Source: Periplaneta americana (lineage: Eukaryota; Arthropoda; Insecta; Blattodea; Blattidae). From it: a stretch of DNA of 64,000 nucleotides. Shown in pieces: positions 22,308 through 33,300 of the stretch. The first letter of the stretch is position 1; each line of letters starts with the position of its first letter. The position numbers and the translations under genes are program-made. Below the pieces are notes generated by a model. That model was not told where the DNA came from. It saw only the letters and a list, made by a program, of their open reading frames with translations, and did not search any database. The stretch spans positions 105,559,501 to 105,623,500 of the forward strand of contig NC_091117.1 in assembly GCF_040183065.1 (NCBI RefSeq), in the 5' to 3' direction.

Positions 22308-22308
22308 G
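22260..22308. repeat. (ATC)n microsatellite
   Basis: About 16 CAT/ATC units. Confidence 0.95.
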
Positions 22309-22439
22309 CGGGCGGATGTTGGTGACCTAAAAATAGCTGAAAGTGACCAATAAAATGCTCTTACATTTACAAAAAAGGGAGCCTAAGGGGTAGTACGTAA
22401 TCCTGAGAGGTTTTAACCTGCCCAAAAGCAATTATTTGT

Positions 22440-22715
22440 ACGAAGTCCAATATAAGCACGTCCTCGTCGTGGTCCCTGGTTAGCACTAAGCATATACGGG
22501 CGAAAAAACGAGTGCCCAACACTATAATTGGGACTCTTCGGCTATGGGAGAAAACCCAGACAGAAAATCATCGTCCGCACAGGATAGCTGTACGGTTGGG
22601 CGGTGGTTAGCGGCCCCACCCCAGAAAAACCTATTGCTCAGAAACTTGGACTCATGGCGAACGATCTTGAAAGAAACCGAGGCTCGACCCGGACTTAGAG
22701 CTACTATGGTGATGA
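22440..22715 (+). mobile_element. LINE 3'-end fragment
   Basis: Includes AGTGCCCAACACTATAATTG, GGGCGGTGGTTAGCGGCCCC, ATGGCGAACGATCTTGAAAG and ends GAGCTACTATGGTGATGAC. I recognise this as the 3' part of a high-copy insect non-LTR element with an (ATG)n-like tail. No open frame is preserved. Confidence 0.55.
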
Positions 22716-22749
22716 CATTTACAAAAAAATGTCCTGAAATTTAAAAAAA

Positions 22750-24370
22750 AATTGCACTTCAACTCAGTCCCATATCCAGTGGCACCGATAAGATCGCACA
22801 TCAAGACAGTTCGGCCAAGAAAGCAGGTAGCATTCCGAAATAGGACTACTTCTTTAGTTATTTTTAGACTACCATGTTTATCACCAGACGATTTAGACAA
22901 TTGTTTTACAGATGATTTAATGGCAATACATCCAAATGGCACAAGAGTTCAACAGTTATATAATTACCTAGTCTACTGGAGACATGCATAATATCAAAAT
23001 CTGAATTTCCACCAAATAGTCTAAGGTCCCTGAGCCAAATAACGCCATGTATACCTTTAACGCCACCCCATTAAAATTTGTTAACGACACAAGTTTTCGG
23101 TAGTGCACTACTGTAGCCTGCATTCGCTTGCAATCTAGTGATGAAATGAGTTACTAGCTGTCCGCTGACATTTACGAGTGACATTATATTCCATCATTTT
23201 CCTGTTGTGTGTTGATAGTGAATGGCTGTTCTTATATCAAGGTATGAGGCAATATTTTATTTTGTGTGTTGAGCAAATAATAATAACTATATTAAACTAT
23301 ATATTTTCGTGATCCTTAAACATTCTTCTATGTATAGAAAGTATTTTCTATCTATAAAATTTGAAAATGTTGGAGAAACAGGCATGCCATGTTATCAAGT
23401 ACTCAGTAGCGCTTTGACGCCATGTGGCGTTAAAGGTCTACAGACAATATTTTAAGTTATGTTAGTACTAAGGCTGACAGTACAGCATCAGTGTGAAAAC
23501 ATCAGGAAAATCACTAAGCTTTCAACTTACAAATGTTCAGAATGTGCAGTGATGATATTGGTTCAGTTGCTTATCGAACGCTTAATTTCTTTTTTTTTTT
23601 TTTTTTATATTTTACATTACTTAATTTTTTTGTTTTACTTATTGGAAAACATTCATATTAAGCTAAGGTAAATGCTTTTGTGTTTAATAACTTTCTACTG
23701 TGTCACATTGTCTGTTTATTTTTTTAAGTAAGGAGTCACTGGAAAACATATTTTCCTAATCCATCTGGTGTTTCAGTTTCAGATCAAGAGTATTTCATTA
23801 GTATTGAGTGATTTTGTATCTTTTATTAACAGAAACTGAAATTTAGTCGCTTAGTTCAATTTGTGTTGCTTAGGAAAAATAATTAATTAACAATTATAAG
23901 TGTATAGGTTACTAGAAAATAGGTGGCGTTAATTGGACAACCTGTTCCTAATAACCCCAGTTTGCAAAGTTTTTCTATTTGAGTTCTAATTCTTGTTCGG
24001 TATATAATATATCCATTTTCATTGTGCTATTTTGTAAATATAAGATTACAGTTTCTATTTCATAATTTTCGTCTTTGTACATAACTTATTTCCAGAGCAA
24101 AAGTGACTGAAGTATTAAGGTGGCGTTATTTGGTACGTGTACCTTATATGGGCTGCGAAATCACCGTCAGCAGGAACTACAAATGTATGAGGGTCATTTC
24201 ACTCGAAAATCAAGATCTCGTAAGCCAAATATTTTTGTATTTATTAACTTGATGAAGAACATACTAAGTGACATTAAAATTCTCAGTAACGTTCCTAGAA
24301 GAAATCAAATACTACTGAAAGAGAACTTCAGACAACCTGAGCCCAAACAGACAAACATAGTAATGGGCTA
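22750..24370 (+). pseudogene. MULE-like transposase fragment, split by a MITE
   Basis: The left part (22750-23021) reads CLSPDDLDNCFTDDLMAIHP, then VQQLYNYLV, and ends SEFPPN at the insertion point. The right part (24147-24370) has, in shifting frames, WAAKSPSAGTTNV, GSFHSK and PNIFVFINLMKNI. The order 'FP..IWA....RTTN..ESFHS....F...HPNIF.FI' is what follows the catalytic core in insect MULE transposases, as I remember the family. Removing the intervening TA-flanked element restores continuity. Several frameshifts and stops are present and the catalytic domain is missing. Confidence 0.6.
23024..24144. mobile_element. Pogo-type MITE P5, inserted in the MULE fragment
   Basis: TA at 23022-23023 and 24145-24146 flank it. 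The left end AGGTCCCTGAGCCAAATAAC pairs with the right end, AGGTACACGTACCAAATAAC on the minus strand. The terminal motif TAACGCCA or its complement recurs inside at about 23040, 23063, 23425, 23927 and 24120. No transposase is encoded. Assignment to the pogo group is by analogy with the other elements here. Confidence 0.8.
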
Positions 24371-24383
24371 CTCTCTCGCCTAG

Positions 24384-25179
24384 ATTTTTGTGACAGCAGT
24401 TGCTTTTAAATGTCTTCCTACCTCTATTTAACTGCAATTTATATAATTTCAATTTGTACAGTAAGCGATATGCTGAACAGTATTTTTGAACATACCTGAA
24501 GATACTGTACACATAATCCTACGTTTATGGAAATGGGAAGGGAAATTTTGTGTAACATATTTTTGAGTAAGTTAGATGTTTTGCCCGGGACTCAATTGAG
24601 TTGATGTTTGGTCCTGGATTCAGTTGATGTGTATTCCGGGACTGAGTTAGTTTGCCTTTTCGGGATATGGGACTGAGCTGAGGTGAACCAAAAAAAAAAT
24701 ACCTTTGAAGATAACACATTAAAGACAGGAGGCTGTATGTGTGCAAATATTGAACACAAAAGATCAGATCGTTTTTAAAAGAAATGAAAAGTACGCTCTT
24801 GTTTCTATTTTTCTTCTATTAAAAATAATTATAAATTAATATAGGCCTAAATTCGCAAACAAAATAAGAATGAATGATTTAAAAACATATATATGTACAT
24901 CTTTAATCTCATCAATTGAAAATGGCCCATTAAAAATTTAAGTAACAGAAACATTAATGTAGGCAATTACATTATGTGTGACAATAATATGTTTTACATG
25001 CATTTATGCAATATACTGTAGTTAATACAGAAGGAAATTATATTGTTAAACCCTTCAATGAAGTTACATTTCATCCCACTGCAAAGAAGGACATTTTACT
25101 GTTTGAGATCGTCCCAAAGCAGGATTTTTTAAAACATCAGTGTATATGTTTAGTCATCTTTCCGATGACAGGTTTGAAC
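24384..25179. other. No gene recognised
   Basis: AT-rich. Between 24585 and 24680, variants of GGGACTCAATTGAGTTGA (GGATTCAGTTGA, GGACTGAGTTAG, GGACTGAGCTGA) form a short degenerate repeat. Confidence 0.4.
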
Positions 25180-25385
25180 CTCATAAGTGTCGCCAATAAG
25201 ACATCAATCATGAAGAAACTAAGCCAGGAGATAATAGGGTAGAGTGACCAATTTCTTTCCCCCTCCATTGCATACATCGCCGACCAGCTACATATTACAC
25301 TAATCAGACTTCAGATGCATACAAACAATTGTTCTTCCTCTGACACATATCGTCAAGTAAGACGTACTATTTGATAATAGTTGTA
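25180..25385 (-). repeat. Interspersed repeat family E, inverted copy
   Basis: On the minus strand it contains GTGTCAGAGGAAGAACAA, GCATCTGAAGTCTGATTAG, GCGATGTATGCAATGGAGG and ATTATCTCCTGGCT, as at 12728. Confidence 0.8.
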
Positions 25386-25491
25386 CAGTGATGGACATAA
25401 TAGTTGAGCGACTCGAGTTATTTCAGAGTCAAAGAATGCCACACTGCATATGCTGCGAGCGGAAAGTTTTCGGTCGAACGTTGACGATATA

Positions 25492-26105
25492 CTGGGTGTT
25501 CAGTTCAAAATGTGTCATGGCTCGCTGTATGTCGTCATGTGGCTATCCGATGAGCCTAGAGAATTCAATCTTCCTACACTTCCGCAAAGGCGTATTACCT
25601 AAATGTGAGAGAAGTTGCCTAGCAAGTACGGCGTTCATTCTGAAGATTACTTACCGATACGTACGGTAACGCTAGTAGTGGCAAGAATGTGAACTGTTTG
25701 GAAACACGTACTGAAGTGAGTTTTTTTTCTTACTGTCGGGATATGGGGGAGAGGGTTTAAGACGATTACTTACGTATTTGTTGACATTAACTTCGACAGT
25801 CAACATGGACACGGAGCATTTGATTTGTGTTGTGGAATGTTACCGTACGCAACCGATGATAACAAATACCCTGCGTACGACTTGCCGGCGCAAAACACAG
25901 TTCGAAAGAGGTTATGGTAGCACACAGACCGTACAGACCGCCATCTGTTGCTACGACGTTCAAGTTATACCGTACACGTTCTCAAGTTCAGATTGAAGAA
26001 CGCCTTAAATAATAGGCAACTTCTCTAACATATAAGCTGAAACTCGCTTCAAATCGGTGACCCAACAACAGTGACGTCATGACACACTTTGAAATGAACA
26101 CCCAG
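25492..26105 (+). mobile_element. Mariner-type MITE with HTH remnant
   Basis: The left end CTGGGTGTTCAGTTCAAAAT pairs with the right end CTGGGTGTTCATTTCAAAGT read on the minus strand. TA flanks both (25490-25491, 26106-26107). In the interior, 25805-25925 reads MDTEHLICVVECYRTQ and then CRRKTQFERG, resembling the N-terminal helix-turn-helix start of DUF4817 mariner-like transposases. This suggests an internally deleted derivative of an autonomous element. Confidence 0.85.
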
Positions 26106-26109
26106 TATA

Positions 26110-26917
26110 CTCTTCGCTTTTCTGTTTAAATATTACATATCTATGCTGAGAAGGAATTAAAACTATAGCCTCTTATGAAGTGCGCTACAGATCTTTAAAC
26201 ATTTTTGCCCGCTCAACAATTGAGACACGGAGATCAAAAACACACTAACTCCAATTTTTGACAAAATAGAGTTATGAGCTGGATGGTGCTTTTTAGTTTG
26301 TCCCGTATGCGTGGATGGCAAGAATACACTAATTTCGACATTCATCTGCATTCTGGGGGTTGTTTGAAAACACGTGGAAGTCAGAACTCCACTTACCCCA
26401 TGGAATAAGAGAGTTTTTGCATTCCAAGCTTAATTTTCCGGTAGGTAGCAACACTATCGCTCAACCGAGTAACGTGGTACAGTATCAGAATCTCGCAAAA
26501 ATCTATGAAATCCGTGTAAGTAAGACTATGAAAGACACAATATGGAATCGATTTAACTTCCATAAACCCAATACAGATGCATAGTTCCCCAACCAACTAA
26601 AGTACATTTCAGCATTGCCATTGAAAGAATAAAGCGAAAGGAGCATAATTTATTGATTTATTTCTGAGGAAAATAGAATGTATTATCAAACTCTGTTTTT
26701 GGACAGTAATAATCTAGATGCACAGGAAGAACATGAGAGTGAGAGAAAAAACAGAATGCTTGACATGAATCAGACTGTGTTAACATTTTAATATTGTTTG
26801 TGGTTTCACTTGTGTATTTTGATGTGCTTTGTGATAACTTGTGATTTTGTGCATTTTGATGTGTTTTATGGCAATTTGTGATTTTCTGTCTCATATATTT
26901 GAAGTTTTAAAAAATGT
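26110..26917. other. No gene recognised
   Basis: Short overlapping open frames on both strands. A TTGTGATTTT/CTTGTGATTTTGTGCATTTTGATGTG-like imperfect repeat is at about 26815-26890 (described, not spelled in full). Confidence 0.35.
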
Positions 26918-26928
26918 AGCAATGTTAA

Positions 26929-27456
26929 CCATGTATTGTGGGTCCCTATCACCACGGCATGGCGCGCCCTCAGGTTGCGGATAGAGGAGACGGCCTCCAG
27001 ATATGGAGGGTAGCTGCGAATATATTGAATAAGCAGTCGTGGACAGCCGATAAGGGGTGGTCCTCCAGCTTGGGGGTTGGGCGAAGGGCTAACAACCCAT
27101 CACCGTAAAAAACAGCCTGTTACGAAACCTAACAGTAAGCCTCGGAATGGGACTGATTCTCCGGCACGACCACAGCAAAAACCTGACATAATTAGGAACA
27201 TAAAATCCAGACGTTTCAGATGGGCAGGACATGTAGCACGTATGGGCGAATCCAGAAATGCATATAGAGTGTTAGTTGGGAGGCCGGAGGGAAAAAGACC
27301 TCTGGGGAGGCCGAGACGTAGGTGGGAAGATAATATTAAAATGGATTTGAGGGAGGTGGGATATGATGGTAGAGACTGGATTAATCTTGCTCAGGATAGG
27401 GACCAATGGCGGGCTTATGTGAGGGCGGCAATGAACCTCCGGGTTCCTTAAAAGCC

Positions 27457-27512
<56 letters not shown>
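26929..27512 (+). mobile_element. Internally deleted RTE-type retroposon with TSD
   Basis: An 11-bp direct repeat, AGCAATGTTAA, flanks it (26918-26928 and 27513-27523). The first about 240 bp (GCATGGCGCGCCCTCAGG, GGATAGAGGAGACGGCCTCC, GGGGTTGGGCGAAGGGC) are what I know as the 5' end of RTE-type LINEs of this genome type. From about 27180 the sequence jumps to the 3' coding end, then a (TAAG)n tail at 27459-27512. Endonuclease and reverse transcriptase are missing. TSDs and an intact tail imply mobilisation as a unit, using enzymes from a full-length RTE. Confidence 0.8.
27077..27451 (+). CDS. Fused 5'/3' ORF of the RTE derivative, 124 codons
   Basis: An open frame from ATG runs MGEGLTTHHRKKQPVTKP across the deletion junction into DIIRNIKSRRFRWAGHVARM, GKRPLGRPRRRWEDNIKMDL and a final MNLRVP. 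The second half is the well-known C-terminal tail of LINE reverse transcriptases ('RRFRWAGHVARM..G+RP.GRP..RW.D.I..DL'). The first half comes from the LINE leader. No catalytic domain is encoded, so it has no expected enzymatic role. Whether it is translated is unknown. Confidence 0.6.
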   Translation: MGEGLTTHHRKKQPVTKPNSKPRNGTDSPARPQQKPDIIRNIKSRRFRWAGHVARMGESRNAYRVLVGRPEGKRPLGRPRRRWEDNIKMDLREVGYDGRDWINLAQDRDQWRAYVRAAMNLRVP

Positions 27513-27514
<2 letters not shown>

Positions 27515-27529
27515 CAATGTTAATCTTAA

Positions 27530-29286
27530 TAATAAACTTCCATTTTCTCGTATATTCCAATCTTTCATAAGGGAATTATGATATACTTTTTTTTTCTTCA
27601 TATGACTCATATTTATTCACTTTTCTTAATCTATACACTATGGAAGTCAGAAAACCCCTAGGCCTAACTCCAGCAGTGTTTATTTCAAATTGTAGCGTAA
27701 GATAATGTAAAAATTTACGTTTTGAAGTATTTAATTGATGAAAAGTGTAATTTTATACAATATTAATAGTTAAGTGTACAATATTTAAAGTTTGTAAAAT
27801 AACACAGATGATAAGTTTTTTTTCTCTTTCCTGTAAAATTTGGTTTAATGGAATTAGGGAGCTTCTGATTTCCTTGTCTCAATTATGTCCCTCACTGTAT
27901 ATTCAGCCAGAATCTCAATCAGAGGTGGATAATATCAGTACTCATCATAAATTAAAATATTTAAACCCTTTTCTTTTCTCACTGTCCTCTCTCTCTCTCA
28001 TCCACCTTGTTCCTCATCCTTGACGTAAAGAAAATTTTAAACAACTTCCACGGCTGGGTTTTTACGCTCTTGCGGGTCGAGAGCTAAAAGAATAGACGTA
28101 AGACGCAGTGAACTCTGTATTTACAGGTTAATTCTATCCTCGCTACATTCTTTCTCAGCTTATTGGATCACTATGACCACCGAATGAAGGTCAGTTTTCT
28201 TAGTAAAGCAAACTATCCATCAGTGAAAAAGCAGCAATTATGATTTTTATGTAGAGAAAAGTTGGAGAAACAGGGTACCTTAGACTTGACGGACTGAAGT
28301 GAGCCTCCTACAGTAGGCTATATGATTAAAATTATTGTTTTTTATTTTTATTACATTAAGCAGTTATCCATCTCAGTCTACAATAATTGAACCGCAAGTT
28401 GTTAAAAGGTCGTTAGTATAGGGAACTTAATTGTTGGAAAATCTGAAAAAAAGAACTACCATGTTGTCCATGTGGAAGTTGTGTGTAAAGTTGTTATGCC
28501 TTATAATTACCTTTTGGCCTTAAAACAATCTTTTAATAGCGATTTTCGTTTTTACAATTTCGTCTACTTCTAATAAAACAATAAAAACAGATTGCAACAT
28601 TTAAATTTTAAATATAACTCAGTTCATGATTTTTGATAACATAAATTTTATTTTCAAAAAACGTTTGTTTCTTCTATCTGTAGTATATTTTTTATCAGGA
28701 GGATGCAAATACATTAACTAGAAAGCAGAAAATTGGCACTAGATTTTAACAAATGCCGAAAGTGAACAGCAACGTGCTTAATCAGCATCCCTTTCCCCAA
28801 CACCGGGTTAATCAATGAAACATACAGAATTTCACATGAGTATTTTTCTCTGGCTTATAACGTAACATTTTGAATATATCAGCAATAATTTCAGCTTTTC
28901 TTATTGACACCTTTCCCCATTGGCTTGGCTATCTTCTCTGGTACTGATACATTTTGATTAGTACTTCTATGCAGGAAATGTGTGAATGCAATTCATTGAT
29001 AAATTGTGTCCTTTGTTAATGCTACCGTATATAAAGTGACATAATGTGTTAATTCCAAAGGCAAGTCTTGCATCTCTTTGTTTCTCGCAAACATACATTA
29101 ACTTTGTCACCACCATACAACAAATTATATTTGAACCTTGCTGCAAAGATTTTTCCTTGGTCTTTTGCGTTGAACCTAAAACATTAATAAGATCATAGAC
29201 ATATAAATTTGCACAGTCTGTGAAGGTAGATCGAAAAGTTTACTGAAGGTGCCCTGCAAGTTCTCACCCAATAGTTGCAAAATTCA
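27530..29286. other. No gene recognised
   Basis: Strongly AT-rich. GGAGAAACAGGGTACCTTA at about 28263-28285 resembles a pogo-type element end, but no partner was found. No coding region supported. Confidence 0.4.
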
Positions 29287-29556
29287 TTTTTCTTTTTTTT
29301 TAATTGGTTTATTTACGACTCTTTTTCAACTGCTATGGTTAATTATATAGCATCTGAATGAGAGGAATGTGATAATGTGGCGAAATGAGTCCAGGGGCCA
29401 GCGCCGAAAGTTACCCAGCATTTGCTCTTATTGGCGTGAGGAAAAACTCGGAAAAATCCTCAACCAAGTAATTTGTTCCAACCAGGGTTTGAACCCGGGC
29501 CCTTCGTTTCACGGTCAGGCATGTTAGCCGTTACTGCACAGTGGTTGACAATTTCA
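29287..29556 (-). mobile_element. SINE family A, minus-strand copy
   Basis: On the minus strand it has a GGGTTCAAACCCTGG B box, the GGATTTTTCCGAGTTTTTCC body and the CCAGCATTT-type segment of family A (compare 16480). More diverged than the plus-strand copy. The outer borders are approximate. Confidence 0.8.
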
Positions 29557-29885
29557 TTCTGCAGCTGAAAAAAAAAACATAAACCAGTGAAAGAAAATGG
29601 AGGGATTTATTACGTAATTAGTAAAACGTTATGAGTCTGTGAACAATAATTTTCGTGGCATTTTCTTAAACATCAAGTTACAAGAAGATAAAGAAATTGT
29701 CATACCTAAACGATAATGCTTAACAAAAAATAGATTTCCATTTCTTAGATCCAACTTACTGTCCGCTGTGATTTATATGTTCTTTTCCATCTAATTTAGC
29801 CAATTTTTGTTCCTTTGAGATTGTGAAGGCACTGAATTCCTTTTATTGTCCATTATTTGTGTCCTAATCATTTGTGTTTAGACAA
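29557..29885. other. No gene recognised
   Basis: AT-rich spacer. Confidence 0.4.
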
Positions 29886-30146
29886 GATATGAGGGGCTCG
29901 GAGGTAAAGCATGGTAACTGACATTTTGGTCAGAAATGAGATATGCAGCGTATAATATGGTATCTTACATTCTGCGTTTAATGCAGTAGTTAGTTTTCCA
30001 ACATCTCAACAGATGGCAGAAGTATACAGATTTTACTTTCTTGGTAACTATACAAACTGTTCCACGTATAATGTTTACCTACCTAATAACTTCAAAACAC
30101 TAAAACGTCACTTACCACGTTTTACTCCCGAACCCCTCATATCTTC
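29886..30146. mobile_element. Short TIR element (MITE)
   Basis: AGATATGAGGGGCTCGGAGG at the left pairs with AGATATGAGGGGTTCGGGAG read on the minus strand at the right, and the complementarity extends to TGGTAA. About 260 bp, no coding. The ends resemble TA-target elements, but the exact TSD is ambiguous because the ends contain TATA. Confidence 0.75.
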
Positions 30147-30199
30147 TGTGGTAACCACATTCTTTGATGTGCAATTTGTTAAAAGGGTGTGAGTCCTGG

Positions 30200-30370
30200 A
30201 CTGATGCCTTTTTAACAAATTAAAGATAGTTCGAGACAATGGCTGACGGTCTGTCTAGAACGGGACTAATGTCTTTTTTATCACAGAATGAATTAGCTAC
30301 CTTAATAGATGAAGAAAAAGTAAATAACTCAAAATTGATGAAATTGTGACTGATGCCTTTTTAACAAATT
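30200..30370. repeat. Pair of direct repeats
   Basis: ACTGATGCCTTTTTAACAAA occurs at about 30203 and again at about 30350. GGACTAATGTCTTTTTTATC between them is a weaker third copy. Function unknown. Confidence 0.6.
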
Positions 30371-30780
30371 GCGATTCAATTATGATTTACTCATTGGTAC
30401 AAGTAACAGTTTTGGAGAAATAATATCTTTTTTCAAAAGTACCAAATCACCCCGTTCTGTCCAACCGGTAGGATAAAACAGGGTAGGTACTTAAATATAT
30501 TTAAAATTGCCTGTTTTTCACTTCTAAGTGATATGAACCTTATAAACACTGAAATTTAGGACACAAACAGAATAAAAGACAAAAATAGCGACATAAATAG
30601 CTAGAAAAGTATCATTACCTAAAATATTTGTTAAAAAATTACACAACTAATTCCTAATAGTGATAAAATAGTGACAATAATTAATATTTTCAAAATTTGA
30701 AAGGATGGAAACAAAATTGAAACATATAAATTCAAGACGTGAAAGAATCATGACAGGAAACATAAATATTAATATGCAGG
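30371..30780. other. No gene recognised
   Basis: Contains CCCCGTTCTGTCCAACCGG and GGATAAAACAGGGTA at about 30450-30487, motifs shared with 28263, 32680 and 38376. Confidence 0.4.
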
Positions 30781-30899
30781 GTTGCGCAGAAAGAATAGCC
30801 TGATTCGAGTTGCATAGTACAGAGGCATTGTCTGCGCTTGCGCGGCATGTGTATGTGGAATGAAGTGGGGATAGAAACTTACTTAACAAATAACAAATC

Positions 30900-31112
30900 T
30901 CCATTACAGTTGAAAGAATCTTTCGTCGCCATTTCAGGCTGAGACGTCACGATAAAGTTCCTGATCACCGAACAATCGTAAAGTGAGTGGACCAATTTCG
31001 TAACACTGCAGCTAGCCTTAAGGTGAAAGAAAAGGCAGGACGTCTAAGGTCACAACGGACTCCTGCGCGAGTGGAGGAAGCCCGTCAAGCACTCATCCGA
31101 AGTAATCCGTAC
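30900..31112 (+). pseudogene. Mariner-like transposase N-terminal fragment
   Basis: The frame reads VERIFRRHFRLRRHDKVPDH, then VDQFRNTAASLKVKEKAGRL, then TPARVEEARQALIRSNPY. This is the DUF4817/HTH start of mariner-like transposases, where 'F..HF......VP...TI..WV..FR.T' is followed by 'RTP..VE.VR.A'. The DDE part is missing and there are no inverted repeats I could pair. Confidence 0.7.
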
Positions 31113-31223
31113 AATGTAATGGTGGTTCATTTACCCGGTGTCATATTCAAGAAGCAGTAACTGTTGTCTCTAATGACTAAATGGTACACCTTTACCTATG
31201 TTTTCACGATATGTACCAATATA

Positions 31224-31487
31224 TATTTTTTATTTTAGTAGGTTATTTTATGACGCTTTATCAACATCTTAGGTTATTTAGCATCTTAATGAGATGAAGG
31301 TGATAATGCCGGTGATATGAGTCCGGAGTCCAGCACCGAAAATTACCCAGCATTTGCTCAAATTGGGTTGAGGGAAAACTCCGGAAGAAACCTCAACCAA
31401 GTAACTTGCCCCGACCGGGAATAGAACCCGAGCCACCTGGTTTCGCGGCCAGACGCACTAACCGTTACTCCACAGGTGTGGACTCCA
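31224..31487 (-). mobile_element. SINE family A, minus-strand copy
   Basis: On the minus strand it begins GAGTCCACACCTGTGGAGTA (A-box region), has CCGCGAAACCAGGTGG and a slightly degenerate B box (GGGTTCTATTCCCGG), then a GGGGCAAGTTACTTGG body and an (AATAAAA)-like tail. About 90% identical by eye to 16480-16751. Confidence 0.9.
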
Positions 31488-31551
31488 ATAAATTGTTCTA
31501 CTACTTACAATATGATGGTCCTACTATTCTTTCTGCGCAAACCTGTAGCCC

Positions 31552-31762
31552 ATTACTTACTTACAAAAGGCTTCTAAAGAATCCGGAGGTTCATTGCCGT
31601 CTTCACATAAGCTCGCCATCTGTTCCTATTCTGAGCAAGATTAATCCAGTCTCCACTATCGTATCCCACCTCCCTCAAATGTATTTTTATATTATCCTCC
31701 CATCGACCTCTCGGCCTCCTCAAAGGTCTTTTTCCCTCCTAAATCCCAAGTAACACTCTATG
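31552..31762 (-). mobile_element. 5'-truncated RTE-type LINE, 3' end
   Basis: On the minus strand the sequence encodes a diverged version of the C-terminal tail seen at 27185-27451 and ends with a TAAGTAAGTAATG-like tail. Only about 200 bp remain, the usual product of abortive LINE insertion. Confidence 0.85.
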
Positions 31763-31932
31763 TGCAAAATAATAATGATATAGAAATATTAAATAGCAAT
31801 AAAATATAAACAGTTCTCCAGACTGAGATCTAGAGCACAATAGTTACAAATGAATATTTCATCGTTCTCATCAGCACTGTTCAGGGGCTCAGTTTTTGCA
31901 TTGACAACACTGAATTCATCCTTCGTTAGATG

Positions 31933-32474
31933 CTAATTCTGGATAAAGTTAATTAAAGTATGGGTAAAGATAGGAAGTCTCGCTTTCACCCTCGAATCAC
32001 TTTCTTCTTTTCTTAGCACCGAAAACAACTCCCTTCTGATTTTCCTGGTTTCTTTAAGATTCTCTGAAAGAATCTTTAAATCTACATTTACTTTTTCTCT
32101 CTTTAGATCTAATTCCTCTTCCATAAGTTGGTTCTTATATGTCGACGATATAAACACTGCAGTATTTCCTAATCTCGAGACATTTCGAGTGGTTCTTTCT
32201 CCATGAGGTAGTTTTGAAATATCAGTGGGGTGGGAGGAGATTTGATAAATTAAGCCTATGGTAGAACATTTTGCCCATCCATTATTTCTATACAGGAAAT
32301 ACATGTAAGCCAAAGTGGACATTGGGCATTAATGCTAATTTGCATCCCAATAAAATTACCCCACCCCGTTCGTTCACGCACAGTCCACCTTTCTTCGATG
32401 CCTTCTCCACAGACATTCCATATTTTCTCACTTTTGCGACTCTTACTTCCAGAGCTGATTGTGACACTTAACAT
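31933..32474 (-). other. Unassigned open frames
   Basis: Two overlapping minus-strand frames cover this stretch. The longer (129 codons) ends in a charged, probably helical segment (MEEELDLKREKVNVDLKILS followed by basic residues), as in the C-terminal ends of MADF/SANT-type DNA-binding proteins. No diagnostic motif confirms this. It may be a decayed transposon accessory gene. Confidence 0.25.
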
Positions 32475-32479
32475 TCCTT

Positions 32480-33300
32480 GCGTGCCTTAAAGTAGCCTAT
32501 ATCCCATCCGACCACAAGACTGTCGCGTAGTTCTTACATATTTTCTTTTAGGCACCGTTAAGCTTTTGTTGTGCCTGGAATCATCCGTTAAATATTATGA
32601 ACTGTTTCGTGTTGTTTAGGACATGGAAAAGAGAGAGAGTGCCATAAATAAAGGTAGAAATTTAAACATTTGGACAAAACAGGGTACCCTGTATTGCCAG
32701 TCCGTTCCAGTGCCCCGTTTTGATCAATTGCGAACGTTTGAGAAAATGAATCTGGAGCGAGTTAACCAAGGAGGTTAGAAATTAGATCATCAGTTGTTTA
32801 AACCCGGAAATAAAGGTAAGCTGAATTGGTGTAGTTAAAATTTTGGTGGTGTTTATCAGTGGCATGCACAATCACATTCATATCACGAAAAACTGGACGA
32901 ACAAATTGTTATAATCCCTTTTCTAAAAGAATAATTCGCTGCAACCATCACAGAATAAGCTGTAGCTTCAAACTGAATCTCACTGGTCATTGTACAATTG
33001 ACGGATTAAAAAAAAGACATAGTCCAAAAAAAAATAATGCAAATGTAAGATATGAAACTTGTGGTGAGGATATTGTAGAGGCCATCTACTGAATTGGTTG
33101 TTAAGGGAGAAAAACACCATAGGCCTATGTTATAAGAGTGGAAATTTTCAGTGGTTTTCATAAAACAAACATAGTCCAAAAACTTTTTTGTTAACACAGC
33201 CATTGTCCAGGACGATGGTAGCATTTACAAATATCCCATTCATACCATCTTGAAACATTATTTTATCCATACAATTTTAAACTATAGTAGACTAGTAGTA
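32480..33300. other. No gene recognised
   Basis: AT-rich. GGACAAAACAGGGTACCCTG at about 32674 and CCCCGTTTTGATC at about 32716 belong to the motif family noted at 28263, 30450 and 38376. Confidence 0.4.
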
